NCBI GenBank assembly: GCA_021802425.1
Contig: JAJZXJ010000008.1
Span: 18,596 to 82,595 of the forward strand
Direction: 5' to 3'
DNA: 64,000 nt
Origin: Acidulodesulfobacterium sp021802425
Lineage (GTDB): Bacteria > SZUA-79 > Acidulodesulfobacterales > Acidulodesulfobacteraceae
Shown here: one piece after another, positions 43,624-52,135 of the stretch
Position numbering within the stretch: the stretch's first letter is position 1
Layout: every line of letters begins with the position of its first letter
Made by a program: the position numbers and the translations under genes
Notes under the pieces: generated by a model
What the model was told of the DNA's origin: nothing
What the model saw: the letters and a program-made list of their open reading frames with translations, nothing else
Databases searched by the model: none

Positions 43624-44208
43624 ATGGATGCGCAAAATATATTAGTATGCGGAATCGGCGGACAGGGCGTGGTTCTTGCCGGAAAGATTATCGGTAATGC
43701 CGCTTACGAGAAAGGCTTCGATGTTAAGACTTCGGAGGTTCACGGCATGTCTCAAAGAGGCGGTTCCGTCTCGACCCATATAAGATTTGGGGATAAGGTA
43801 TTCTCGCCGCTTATACCGGGGCATGGCGCCGATATACTTCTTTCATTCGATATTTACGAAACTTTAAGATATGCCAAAGATTTTGCGGATAAAAAAACAT
43901 TAATAATTTCGTCAAATTATGGTAAGATTCCATTGTGGGCATCCGCCCGTGAAAATGACAGGATTTCTATTGCGGAGATTAGCGGGGCTTTAAAAATTAA
44001 TTTCGATAAACTGCTTATGGTTAATAATAAAGAAACGGCAATGTCTTTAGGAAATATCAAGGTTGCCAATATTATACCGATAGGGCTTTTGTCAAAATTT
44101 ACCGATATAGAAGAGGATTTCTGGTTTAAAGTTATCAAAGACAATGTTCCAAAAAAAACCGAAGAAATAAATATTAAGGCATTTTTAGCGGGTAGAAATG
44201 AAAAATAA
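43624..44208 (+). CDS. iorB: Indolepyruvate:ferredoxin oxidoreductase beta subunit
   Basis: 194 residues of the pyruvate ferredoxin oxidoreductase gamma-type fold, the partner of IorA. NILVCGIGGQGVVLAGKII at the start, EVHGMSQRGGSVSTHIRFG and SPLIPGHGADILLSF are family motifs. The gene overlaps the following CoA-ligase gene by 11 bases, which supports translational coupling and a joint function: IorAB makes arylacetyl-CoA, and the ligase interconverts arylacetates and their CoA esters. Confidence 0.95.
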   Translation: MDAQNILVCGIGGQGVVLAGKIIGNAAYEKGFDVKTSEVHGMSQRGGSVSTHIRFGDKVFSPLIPGHGADILLSFDIYETLRYAKDFADKKTLIISSNYGKIPLWASARENDRISIAEISGALKINFDKLLMVNNKETAMSLGNIKVANIIPIGLLSKFTDIEEDFWFKVIKDNVPKKTEEINIKAFLAGRNEK

Positions 44209-45538
44209 CAACAACATCAAGATAAATTACTTTGAAAAAAAATATGAAACAATGGATTACCCGGAGTTAAAAACTCTTCAGACCGCGAGGCTTAAAGAGA
44301 CCCTCAAAACCGTATTCATAAAAAATGATTTTTACAAAAACAAATTAAACGAAGCAGGCATAAAGCATATAAGCGATATCGATAATATTAAAAATATAGA
44401 CGATATTAAAAACTTGCCGTTTACGGCAAAAATAGACCTTGTAAACAATTATCCTTTCGGTATTTTTTCCCGCCCTTTAAAAGACCTGATAAGGATTCAT
44501 GCTTCCTCCGGAACTACGGGAAAACCCATTATAGCAGGTTATACAAAACGGGACATCAGGGTATGGTCGCATCTTATGGCTCGTGTTTTATGCGCTGCCG
44601 GACTCGGTAAAAACGATATAGGACAGAATGCTTACGGTTACGGATTATTTACGGGCGGACTCGGCTTCCATTACGGGGCCGAAGCGCTTGGAATGACGAT
44701 AATTCCAATGTCAACAGGTTTTACGGAGAGACAGTTTACGATGATGGAAGATATAGGCGCTACAGCCCTTTTTTGCACCCCTTCTTATGCCCTTTTTTTA
44801 GGAGAGGAGATAAATAAATTCATAAAGGATACATCAAAAATAAAATTAAAAAAGGGGATATTCGGCGCAGAACCATGGTCGAACGAATTCAGGCAAAACA
44901 TAGAAAACTCGCTTAACATAGATGCCTATGACATTTATGGATTAAGCGAACTTTTGGGTCCCGGAGTCGCTTTTGAATGCGTATATAAAAACGGCCTGCA
45001 TATAAACGAAGATAACTTCCTTCCCGAAATAATAAATCCAAAAACGGGCGATGTCCTTAAGGAAGGTGAACCGGGCGAATTAGTTTTAACGAGTCTAAAC
45101 AGGGAGGCTATGCCGCTTATAAGATTCAGAACAAAAGATATAACGAGTTTATATAAAGATAAATGCAAGTGCGGAAGGTCTTTCGTCAGAATGCATAAAA
45201 TAAAAGGAAGAACCGACGATATGATTATCTTAAAAGGGGTTAATATCTTCCCTTCCCAAATCGAATCTATAATATTCGGATACGATTACCTTGAACCCGC
45301 CTATTTAATCGAACTTTACACCGACAATCTTCTTGACAAAATGAATGTTATTATCGAGCCGAAACAGGATGTTTTTAACATGGGTGAAAGTAAAATGGAC
45401 GAATTAACAAAAGAAATTTCACATAAAATTTACGAATTGATCGGCATTCGGTCTAAAGTAACCGCCGTTCCGCCGAAAACTCTGGAAAGAAGCCAGGGGA
45501 AATCCAAACGAATCAGGGATTTAAGAAAGAAAATATAA
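44198..45538 (+). CDS. paaK: Phenylacetate-CoA ligase family enzyme
   Basis: 446 residues of the AMP-forming adenylate superfamily. The ATP-binding motif RIHASSGTTGKPIIAGYT, YGLSELLGPGVAFEC, LVLTSLNREAMPLIRFRTKD, and the C-terminal RTDDMIILKGVNIFPSQIE with ERSQGKSKRIRDLR are those of PaaK. The enzyme activates phenylacetate or a related arylacetate to the CoA ester. With iorAB directly upstream (11-base overlap), it fits anaerobic turnover of phenylalanine, tyrosine or tryptophan through arylpyruvates, running either toward synthesis of arylpyruvates from arylacetates or their degradation. Zinc-type cysteines CKCGRS lie near residue 325. The physiological direction cannot be seen. Confidence 0.92.
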   Translation: MKNNNNIKINYFEKKYETMDYPELKTLQTARLKETLKTVFIKNDFYKNKLNEAGIKHISDIDNIKNIDDIKNLPFTAKIDLVNNYPFGIFSRPLKDLIRIHASSGTTGKPIIAGYTKRDIRVWSHLMARVLCAAGLGKNDIGQNAYGYGLFTGGLGFHYGAEALGMTIIPMSTGFTERQFTMMEDIGATALFCTPSYALFLGEEINKFIKDTSKIKLKKGIFGAEPWSNEFRQNIENSLNIDAYDIYGLSELLGPGVAFECVYKNGLHINEDNFLPEIINPKTGDVLKEGEPGELVLTSLNREAMPLIRFRTKDITSLYKDKCKCGRSFVRMHKIKGRTDDMIILKGVNIFPSQIESIIFGYDYLEPAYLIELYTDNLLDKMNVIIEPKQDVFNMGESKMDELTKEISHKIYELIGIRSKVTAVPPKTLERSQGKSKRIRDLRKKI

Positions 45539-45550
45539 TATTTATATATT

Positions 45551-46312
45551 TTATACCGCTATCTTTTCTATTAACCCGCATAATGCGTTTACATCTACGA
45601 GCGTATCCCTGCATGGTCCGTTTGGCCTTATATTGGGCAACCCGTAAACCGGCAAAGGAAAACTATCTATAATACCCGAACTTAGGTCCCTTTCGCAAGC
45701 CACCGCTATCACGGCCTTCGGCCTTTTTTCCTCCAATACCCTTCTTGCTAATGTTCCGCCCGTTGCTACGGCAATAAAAATACCTTTTTTATCGCTTAAT
45801 AACGCCAGTTCTTTTATATTACACTTTCCGCATTTAAGGCAATTATGGACGTCCTCGGTAATCTTGGCTTTGCAATTATGCAATTGCAAACAATGCGGGA
45901 GCAAAATGAGAATTCTATCCTTGAGTATTTGTTTATTTAAGGAAAAAAGCAAAAAATTATTTATCTCTATAAAAGAACTTTGCATCTTATCCCTGTTAAT
46001 CCTAAAAACAGAGGTAATAAAAAAGGCCATGGGATATAATAATCTGATTAAAATATATCTTGCCGGATAAACTAATGCCGACCGGTTTTTATTTTTTTTA
46101 AAAGACAAACTTATAAAAAAAATGGATAAAACAATAAAAACTATTGCCGCAAAAAACAAAAATATATAAAGGGGTAAATCGGGGCTTAATTTTTCGATTC
46201 CGCCGGATATTACCCAAAAAAGGAAAGCCGATATTATCAGCAATACTACAATAGATGCCGATATTATTTTTAAAAAATAAACATGCTCTTTTTTTACAAA
46301 TTTTACAAACAT
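45551..46312 (-). CDS. DUF116 family membrane protein
   Basis: 253 residues. Two N-terminal membrane helices (about 13-35 and 47-68), then the DUF116 domain with a cysteine-rich centre: LLPHCLQLHNCKAKI and NCLKCGKCNIKELALL, suggesting a bound metal or iron-sulfur cluster. The later AVATGGTLARRVLEEKRPKAVIAVACERDL and PVYGLPNIRPNGPC are strongly conserved in the family. Function is unknown. The gene follows fmt by 13 bases in a def-fmt-DUF116 run, an arrangement known in other bacteria, which links it loosely to translation initiation. Confidence 0.88.
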   Translation of the reverse strand: MFVKFVKKEHVYFLKIISASIVVLLIISAFLFWVISGGIEKLSPDLPLYIFLFFAAIVFIVLSIFFISLSFKKNKNRSALVYPARYILIRLLYPMAFFITSVFRINRDKMQSSFIEINNFLLFSLNKQILKDRILILLPHCLQLHNCKAKITEDVHNCLKCGKCNIKELALLSDKKGIFIAVATGGTLARRVLEEKRPKAVIAVACERDLSSGIIDSFPLPVYGLPNIRPNGPCRDTLVDVNALCGLIEKIAV

Positions 46313-46325
46313 AGAAATTATTAAA

Positions 46326-47537
46326 TTATTTTAATATATCGCCGTATTTTATCCTGTACCCGTTAATGAAATCCTTATATTCCATAAGCCTTTTACCTTC
46401 GGGTTTGAGCCTGAGAAGGCTTAAATATACCCCTTTTTTGGCTGTTTTTATAACAAAACCGTACTTATTTGCAAGGATAACCATGCCGGGTACAGCCGCC
46501 GGTATTAATTCAAATGAATTTTGAGTATGTCCCGCAATTTCTTCAAAACCGTTTTTATCCTTTTCAATATAGTCAATATAGTCATAATATCCGGAATGTC
46601 CGCCATATATATCCAAACCGTCTTTTGTATTTATCCCATCTTTTTTATCTGCATGCTTATTTATATCTTCCGTATTCATATTGTCATTAAATTCGCTATT
46701 AAATTCTTTCCCGTTTATCAAGATTTTTGCCTCAAGAAGTTTAACTATTTTACCCTTAAACATAAAAAAAGCCCCGCCCGACTCTCTGAATGCCCTTATT
46801 TTTGAGTAAATTTCTAACGGCCCGCCTCGAAAAAAATCTAACCTTTGGACAGTTAAATTGATGAGTTTTGACTCGGTTATATTACTTATTTTTATCGAAG
46901 ACTGAGGATAGGCATACTTAAAAACATTCAATTTTACCCTGAAAATAGTTTTAATAACCTCCGCCAAAAGAACCCCGCCCGCCTTTGAAAGATTTTTATA
47001 AAGGGTTTCATAATATTCGTCTTTTCCAATTGAAATTTTATTTTGAGCTATAACAGGTCCCGTATCTATCCCGCTATCGAGAGCCATTATAGAAACGCCG
47101 CTATATTTAACCCTTTTTAATATTGCATAATGAACAGGGCTTGGTCCCCTCAAATCCGGAAGCAGCGACGGATGAAGATTTAATACTCCATATTTTGGGA
47201 TAGCCAGTATATCGCCGGGAAGAATCAGCCCAAATGCTACGACAACTATCAGGTCAAGGTCTAACGATTTTAAAAATTCTATTTCATCTTGGTTATTCTT
47301 TAGGGTCTCCGGCATTCTGACTTTTATGCCTGCCTCATCGGCGGTTATATTTACGGATGATTTTATAGTTTCCTTTGTTTTGCCGTCCCAAACGGGTGAT
47401 TTCGTATAAATGCACTTTAAATCCAGAATATTTGTTTTAAAAAGTTCTAAAATGTTTTGCAGCGATTCCGAGGCAATCTCCGGCGTCCCCATAAAAACTA
47501 CATTCAAGGGCGTGTTCAGGTTATTAAAAGAAGGCAT
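46326..47537 (-). CDS. fmt: Methionyl-tRNA formyltransferase with an expanded C-terminal domain
   Basis: 403 residues, about 90 longer than the usual 310-320. It formylates initiator Met-tRNA. The catalytic Rossmann domain has NVVFMGTPEIASESL, the folate-site LNLHPSLLPDLRGPSPVHYA, and GVSIMALDSGIDTGPVIAQ. The C-terminal tRNA-binding domain begins near 230 and continues with RAFRESGGAFFMFKGKIVKLLEAKI. Between that and PGMVILANKYGFVIKTAKKGV lies a polar, Asp/Asn-rich insert of about 80 residues (ADKKDGINTKDGLDIYGG, YYDYIDYIEKDKNGFEE) with no counterpart in standard Fmt. The domain then closes normally (LRLKPEGKRLM). Downstream of def by 45 bases. Confidence 0.94.
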   Translation of the reverse strand: MPSFNNLNTPLNVVFMGTPEIASESLQNILELFKTNILDLKCIYTKSPVWDGKTKETIKSSVNITADEAGIKVRMPETLKNNQDEIEFLKSLDLDLIVVVAFGLILPGDILAIPKYGVLNLHPSLLPDLRGPSPVHYAILKRVKYSGVSIMALDSGIDTGPVIAQNKISIGKDEYYETLYKNLSKAGGVLLAEVIKTIFRVKLNVFKYAYPQSSIKISNITESKLINLTVQRLDFFRGGPLEIYSKIRAFRESGGAFFMFKGKIVKLLEAKILINGKEFNSEFNDNMNTEDINKHADKKDGINTKDGLDIYGGHSGYYDYIDYIEKDKNGFEEIAGHTQNSFELIPAAVPGMVILANKYGFVIKTAKKGVYLSLLRLKPEGKRLMEYKDFINGYRIKYGDILK

Positions 47538-47582
47538 AAATACCTGTAAAGTTAAAATAGCGGCAAATTAGGGTATTTGGAT

Positions 47583-48164
47583 TTAAGAAGTATAACTGAC
47601 ATCCTTTTCCTGTTTCTTAACCTTTGATTTTTTAAGCGCGGCGTTGTACAGAGACCGCTTTAACGGCGAAGCCTTATCGATAAATAAAATTCCGTCAAGA
47701 TGGTCTATCTCGTGCTGAAAGACTATCCCCAGCAAACCTTGCGCCTCTACAATAACCTCTTTGCCGGATAAGTCCAAAGCCCTGACCTTAATTTCGCTTG
47801 CCCTTTCGATATCGGCATTAAATTTAGGAATGGAAAGACACCCCTCTTCATAGACGGTCTTTCCTTCTTTAGAAATTATTTCAGGATTAATTGCCACGAT
47901 AAGGTCTTTATTTGCATTAAGAATATTCCCCTCATCCAAGGAAAAAATTTTATCCTTATCCGTTTTTCTGCTTATATCTATAACTATGATACGCTTATCC
48001 TCGCCAACCTGCGTAGCGGCAAGCCCCACACCGTCGGCTTTGTACATCGTATATGCAAGATCTTTGATTAAAGGAATGTTTTCAGGGATTTCATTCAAGC
48101 TTAAAGGTTTTGCTTTTATTCGCAGTTTTATATCCGGGTATTCTAATATATTTAAAAACCTCAT
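47583..48164 (-). CDS. def: Peptide deformylase
   Basis: 193 residues. Removes the formyl group from nascent proteins. The three family motifs are intact: GVGLAATQVG (motif 1), EEGCLSIP (motif 2, metal ligand Cys), and FQHEIDHLDGILFID (motif 3, HExxH). The C-terminal 25 residues (LKRSLYNAALKKSKVKKQEK) are a basic tail. It begins the def-fmt-DUF116 run. The next gene upstream, 38 bases away on the same strand, encodes an anchored protein of unknown function. Confidence 0.96.
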   Translation of the reverse strand: MRFLNILEYPDIKLRIKAKPLSLNEIPENIPLIKDLAYTMYKADGVGLAATQVGEDKRIIVIDISRKTDKDKIFSLDEGNILNANKDLIVAINPEIISKEGKTVYEEGCLSIPKFNADIERASEIKVRALDLSGKEVIVEAQGLLGIVFQHEIDHLDGILFIDKASPLKRSLYNAALKKSKVKKQEKDVSYTS

Positions 48165-48202
48165 ATTCGACTTAATAAATTTCGTTAATAATTATTTTCG
48201 AA

Positions 48203-48736
48203 CTATTTTGCAATTGCATTAAAATTAAACTTTTTTTGATAAATCACTAAGCCGTGAAGAGTCAGGGGGAGGTCATACAAATGCTGGGTGGCGGCATTAG
48301 GTAACTCATGTTTTACCGGTTGCGGCGGAACCTTTAATGCCGCAAACCCGGCAGGAACATTTTTCTTTTTCACCCTCAAAAGAGGACCATGCCTTAACGG
48401 CTCGGGAATATCCTTTTGGGGCGTTATTTTAAACATGCCTGTTATTTCTTTTGAACAGAACCAGATACCATTGCTCCAAAAATAATAAAATTTATTGTAG
48501 TAATAATAAACCTTCTGATTTTTTTTATTGATATAAGCCGTCATATTGCCCGATATATTAAGTATTATAAATTTCTTATTTTCGGAATAATATTTTTCTC
48601 CGTTTTTTTTAACATTAAAGTTATCCGTTCCTTTGGAATAAGCATAGCTTGATAATCCAAGAATAAGGCCGCCGACTAATAAAATAGCAACTAAAATTAT
48701 TTTGTTTTTTTTGATTTCTTTAAATTTATCAAGCAT
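48203..48736 (-). CDS. Exported or membrane-anchored protein of unknown function
   Basis: 177 residues, not recognised with confidence. A basic N-terminus (MLDKFKEIKKNK) and hydrophobic core IILVAILLVGGLILGLSSYA make a signal peptide or anchor. Beyond it is a run of tyrosines and tryptophans (VYYYYNKFYYFWSNGIWFCS) resembling the YYY..d..WYY..G.W motifs of small periplasmic proteins in iron- and sulfur-cycling bacteria, then a proline-rich second half (GPLLRVKKKNVPAGFAALKV, PPQPVKHELP). One free cysteine (C95) lies in the motif. Gene position upstream of def looks accidental. Divergent from the selenoprotein candidate. Confidence 0.55.
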   Translation of the reverse strand: MLDKFKEIKKNKIILVAILLVGGLILGLSSYAYSKGTDNFNVKKNGEKYYSENKKFIILNISGNMTAYINKKNQKVYYYYNKFYYFWSNGIWFCSKEITGMFKITPQKDIPEPLRHGPLLRVKKKNVPAGFAALKVPPQPVKHELPNAATQHLYDLPLTLHGLVIYQKKFNFNAIAK

Positions 48737-48805
48737 ATAACCTCCAGAGATTTCTTAAATATATCACTATAATTACTAAAAATCAATTTTTATTTTGGGT
48801 TGATA

Positions 48806-48834
48806 TTGCATTTATATGCTGTTTGTTTTATAAT
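48806..48834 (+). promoter_or_regulatory. Likely sigma70 promoter of the selenoprotein candidate
   Basis: TTGCAT (48806-48811), a 17-base spacer, and a perfect TATAAT (48829-48834). The transcript would start about 48841 and have a leader of nearly 60 bases ending with the strong ribosome binding site AAGGAG (48889-48894). Confidence 0.5.
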
Positions 48835-48898
48835 AAAACAAGCAATAGATATAAATGCCGAAAGATACCGAAACATTTTAAATGAAAAAGGAGATGAA

Positions 48899-49546
48899 AT
48901 GCCCCTTCTAAGCGAACAGGATGCCGAATTTTTAAAGAAAGATTTTGAAAGCAAACTTAAAAATAATGTTAAAATAATATTTTTCAAGTCCGAAGATGCC
49001 TGCCTGTACTGCAAGGAAGTAAAAGACATTCTGCTCGAGGTTTCAGGTTTGAGCGATAAGATATCTCTCGAAGAGTATGATTTTGACAAAGATAAAGAAA
49101 AGGTTAAGCAGTATTCCATTAAAAGAACACCCGGAATCGTGGTCGAAGGAGATAAGGATTATGGCGTTCGTTTTTACGGTATCCCCGCAGGCCATGAGTT
49201 TATGACCTTAATCCATGGGATAATGAATGTCTCCGCCAAAAATACCGGCCTTTCCGAAAAAACTATAGAAAAACTTAAAGAAATTATAAAGCCTTATAAT
49301 ATTCAGGTATTTGTTACCCCTACTTGACCCCATTGTCCGCCGGCGGCGGTTCTTGCTCATAATTTTGCCATAGAAAACGACAATATAACGGCCGATGTTA
49401 TAGAAATTCAAGAATTTCCAAATCTTGCCGACAAATACGAGGTTTTTAGCGTCCCCAAGACGGTAATGAACGATAACGGCGAAGTGGTCGGCGCCGTTCC
49501 AGAAGCTGTCTTTCTGGGGAAGGTTATGGAAGGATATACAACTTAG
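48899..49546 (+). CDS. Protein disulfide oxidoreductase with in-frame TGA at the catalytic site, candidate selenoprotein (UxxC)
   Basis: Read through the TGA at 49325-49327, the gene encodes 215 residues with two thioredoxin-like domains, as in glutaredoxin-like protein disulfide oxidoreductases. Domain 1 (about 10-110) has ACLYC (a CxxC) and a cis-Pro motif KRTPGIVV. Domain 2 (from about 111) has VFVTPT-TGA-PHCPPAA, where family members have VTPTCPxCP. The TGA stands exactly at the first redox cysteine, predicting Sec143-P-H-C146. The frame stays open and family-like beyond it (LAHNFAIEND, VIEIQEFPNLADKYEVF, SVPKTVMNDNGEVVGAVPE) to TAG at 49544-49546. AAGGAG precedes the ATG at 48899. A hairpin just after the TGA fits a bacterial SECIS. 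Without readthrough the product would stop at residue 142 and lose domain 2. The family call is firm; Sec is strongly suggested but unproven. Confidence 0.8.
49325..49354 (+). promoter_or_regulatory. Candidate bacterial SECIS element after the in-frame TGA
   Basis: Downstream of TGA (49325-49327) the message can form a five-pair GC stem CCGCC (49337-49341) / GGCGG (49345-49349) with a three-base loop GGC beginning with G. A small apical loop with G near its start, about 14-17 bases after the UGA, is what SelB recognises in bacterial SECIS elements. The stem is short, so the call is tentative. Confidence 0.5.
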
Positions 49547-49551
49547 AGGAC

Positions 49552-49989
49552 TTATCCTTTATAATGATACAATAAAACAGGTACATCGGATTTTCTGACA
49601 ATGCTTTCAGCCATCGAGCCAAGCACCGTTCTTGTTAGTCCTTTCCTTCCGTGCGTGCCCATTATAACAATATCATGACCGCCTTCTTTTATCGCCCCTA
49701 AAATAACATTGTGCGGCTCTCCGTGCGTAAGTATGGTCTTAACCTTAACTCCTTTTTTCTCGCACTCTTCCTTTAATTTATTTAAAATTGGTTTTTCTTC
49801 TTCAATCAAAAAATCAAGGTCATTTAAAGACCCGCCCGACAAATCCCCGATATTTTGCAATGCTTGAATATCTATAACATGAATAAATGTTATTTCGGCT
49901 TTAATTTCCGAAGCAAAATTAATGGCATTATAAGCCGCGCTTGTAGATGTATCGCTAAAATCCACAGGGCATAAAATACTTTTGAACAT
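49552..49989 (-). CDS. Universal stress protein
   Basis: 145 residues, the standard length. SILCPVDFSDTSTSAAYNAI, TFIHVIDIQALQN and the ATP-binding signature MGTHGRKGLTRTVLGSMAE (GxxGx9GS) followed by SDVPVLLYH are clear. AAAGGAG lies eight bases before the ATG. The gene is convergent with the selenoprotein candidate (five bases apart) and is otherwise alone. Likely ATP-binding; the process it serves is unknown. Confidence 0.93.
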   Translation of the reverse strand: MFKSILCPVDFSDTSTSAAYNAINFASEIKAEITFIHVIDIQALQNIGDLSGGSLNDLDFLIEEEKPILNKLKEECEKKGVKVKTILTHGEPHNVILGAIKEGGHDIVIMGTHGRKGLTRTVLGSMAESIVRKSDVPVLLYHYKG

Positions 49990-50173
49990 GGCTGACTCCT
50001 TTAATTTTTTAAAACTTTTAGGTGCATTATTATATTTTATTATTATATTTGCCTTTATTTTTTATATCGCATATATTATCTTAAAGTCAAGAAAAATCTT
50101 TACCTTCCCGATTTTTTAAATTATTAAAATGCTTTCAAATTTCCATAACCTAAAAATAACCTAAAAATAAGTA

Positions 50174-50201
50174 TTGAATTATTTTTAAAATATGATATAA
50201 A
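50174..50201 (+). promoter_or_regulatory. Possible promoter of the phospholipase-like and cobD-like genes
   Basis: TTGAAT (50174-50179), 16-base spacer, TATAAA (50196-50201), about 48 bases before the ATG at 50250. An 11-base direct repeat AACCTAAAAAT lies just upstream (about 50148-50169). Confidence 0.4.
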
Positions 50202-50249
50202 ATAAACTGAAGCTTAAAAAGACGGGACAATATAAATATAAACAAACTT

Positions 50250-50948
50250 ATGCAACCAAAACTACATAATTACTGCATCGAAAAAACATTCGAACTGCTT
50301 TATAACGATTCGAAGCATGATGTCATAGATACTATTTTTAACCGCGATATTTCGGGCTTGAAACCCGATGAACGCATTAAATTAATGCAACGCGGCTCTT
50401 ACATTATAGACAGGCTTGCCATTAAAAAATTAAGGGTTCACTGGTTTGGCGGACATTACTTATACCCTCACTCTCATGCGGGCTACATCAGGGGATTTTC
50501 GGACGCAGGCACAAAATGCGTCCAGCTGTTTAATATTGCCGCAAAAGATTGGGAAAAGGGGCGGTTTAAAAGGTCATTCATAGCATTAGGCGGAGCGACG
50601 CATCTCGTTCAGGACCTGTGCATACCCTTTCACACTACTAATCTGGCATTAAGGAAACATGTTCTTTTTGAAAGATGGATGTCATTGCATTATTTGGATG
50701 TAAATTTGCCTTTAGAAAACGGGATATATAAGTTTAAGCCTTTAAAAGGGCATTATAGCGACAAATACCCCTTTGGCTGGGTTGATTACAACGCTCATAA
50801 TTCTTCGAAATACCTGCCTGAATTATTATATGCAAGAACAAAAATGGAATATTTTAATTCACTCGGTAGAATCCTGCCCGAAGCCATAAAAACATCAGCC
50901 GGTTTTCTTGAATTATTCACAAAAAGGGTTAATGGAATCAAAAATTGA
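50250..50948 (+). CDS. Zinc-dependent phospholipase C-like protein
   Basis: 232 residues. The all-helical zinc phospholipase C fold is suggested by the histidines and aspartates in HWFGGHYLYPHSHAGYIRG and especially GGATHLVQDLCIPFHT, which matches the family's HxxxD...PxH ligand pattern. The N-terminal trimetal site usually begins right after a signal peptide with Trp1; here no signal peptide is visible and no tryptophan stands at the start, so the protein appears cytoplasmic, unlike secreted toxins. It may act on lipids or phosphoesters, but catalytic activity is inference. It overlaps the next gene by 17 bases. Confidence 0.7.
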   Translation: MQPKLHNYCIEKTFELLYNDSKHDVIDTIFNRDISGLKPDERIKLMQRGSYIIDRLAIKKLRVHWFGGHYLYPHSHAGYIRGFSDAGTKCVQLFNIAAKDWEKGRFKRSFIALGGATHLVQDLCIPFHTTNLALRKHVLFERWMSLHYLDVNLPLENGIYKFKPLKGHYSDKYPFGWVDYNAHNSSKYLPELLYARTKMEYFNSLGRILPEAIKTSAGFLELFTKRVNGIKN

Positions 50949-52122
50949 AATTTGTCAGAATCATGGGTTGACAAAAAATCTTTATTCCTGCCACGGCGGC
51001 AACATATTATCATATACAAAAGATTTATACGGCGGCATTAATAATGCCGGTAGTTTTAATCCTTCACGGCTAAAAATAATAGATTTTTCCGCAGGCATAA
51101 ATCCATTCGGCTTAAGCAAAAATGCCGTTAAAATCATAAAAAATTACAGGCTGACAAAATTTTTCGTCGAAAATTACCCCGAAAGCTACCCCGAAACCCT
51201 GACAGACGCATTATCCATTTATCATAATATAAGTAAAGACTTGTTATTTCTGGGGGCAGGGGCAACCGACCTTATTTTCAACATTACACAGGTTATAAAG
51301 CCGGAAACAGTCCTTATAGTCGAACCGTCTTTTTATGAATACGAAAGGGCGGCAATATCGGTAAAATCCTCTCTTATTCATATAAATACATATCCTGCCG
51401 ATAATTTCAGGCTTTTGAAAAAAAGCTATTTGAATCTTTTAAAAAATATCGAAAAGCTAAACAAAAACGATATGGTTTTCCTCGCGAGCCCTTCAAATCC
51501 GGCAGGAGCTGTTACCCCTTTGGACAGTATTAAGGAAATATTAAACCTGCTAAAAAAGAAGGATGCTTTTTTAGTTTTGGATGAATCGTTTATGGATTTT
51601 TGCGGGAAATTTTCGGCTAAGCGCCTGACACGCGAATATAATAATTTAATTATAATCCGCTCTTTAACAAAATTTTTTGCAATGCCCGGCGAAAGATTAG
51701 GTTACATAATAGCGAATAATGAAATAATCGATAAATTTTCCGGCAATATTATTCCATGGAAAATAACAAGTCTTGGAACGGCAATTGCAATCAGTTCTTT
51801 AAATGACGGGGATTATATTATAAATACCGCGCAAAAATTAGAAAACATAAAATATAATCTTCACGGCAGACTAAAAGCTCTTAACGCGTTCGAAATAATA
51901 CCCGGCGAAGCAAATTTCTTTTTAATAAGAATTAAATCCAAAAAGTTTAACGGATTGGATTTAAAAAACTATTTGCTTAAATCGGGTATTTTAATTAGAT
52001 ATTGCGGAAATTATCACGGTCTTGACGATAAATATTTCAGGATAGCCGTCCGAAAAAAATTCGAAAATGATTATTTGATCGGCAAGTTGAAAGAATTTGC
52101 CCGTTCCCGAAATTGCCGATAG
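50932..52122 (+). CDS. cobD: Threonine-phosphate decarboxylase/histidinol-phosphate aminotransferase-like PLP enzyme (CobD-like)
   Basis: About 396 residues from the ATG at 50932, preceded by AAAGGG; an in-frame TTG eight codons earlier is less likely. Fold type I PLP enzyme. Features: SCHGGNILSY and IDFSAGINPFGLSKNAVKII at the N-terminus, which is the opening of CobD (L-threonine-O-3-phosphate decarboxylase) in place of HisC's; GAGATDLIFNI; SPSNPAGAVTP; LVLDESFMDFC; the PLP lysine in IIRSLTKFFAMPGERLGY; and C-terminal RYCGNYHGLDDKYFRIAVR. CobD makes the aminopropanol linker for cobalamin. No other cobalamin gene is in the window, so a HisC-like or other role cannot be excluded. It overlaps the phospholipase-like gene. 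Confidence 0.75.
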   Translation: MESKIEICQNHGLTKNLYSCHGGNILSYTKDLYGGINNAGSFNPSRLKIIDFSAGINPFGLSKNAVKIIKNYRLTKFFVENYPESYPETLTDALSIYHNISKDLLFLGAGATDLIFNITQVIKPETVLIVEPSFYEYERAAISVKSSLIHINTYPADNFRLLKKSYLNLLKNIEKLNKNDMVFLASPSNPAGAVTPLDSIKEILNLLKKKDAFLVLDESFMDFCGKFSAKRLTREYNNLIIIRSLTKFFAMPGERLGYIIANNEIIDKFSGNIIPWKITSLGTAIAISSLNDGDYIINTAQKLENIKYNLHGRLKALNAFEIIPGEANFFLIRIKSKKFNGLDLKNYLLKSGILIRYCGNYHGLDDKYFRIAVRKKFENDYLIGKLKEFARSRNCR

Positions 52123-52135
52123 AAAATTTATTATA

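Noticed and set aside
49325..49327. TGA in the disulfide oxidoreductase read as a simple nonsense mutation or pseudogene
   Set aside because: Frame and family similarity continue with no decay on both sides, the TGA sits exactly at a redox cysteine, and a suitable hairpin follows. Selenocysteine explains this better, though read data could still show an error.
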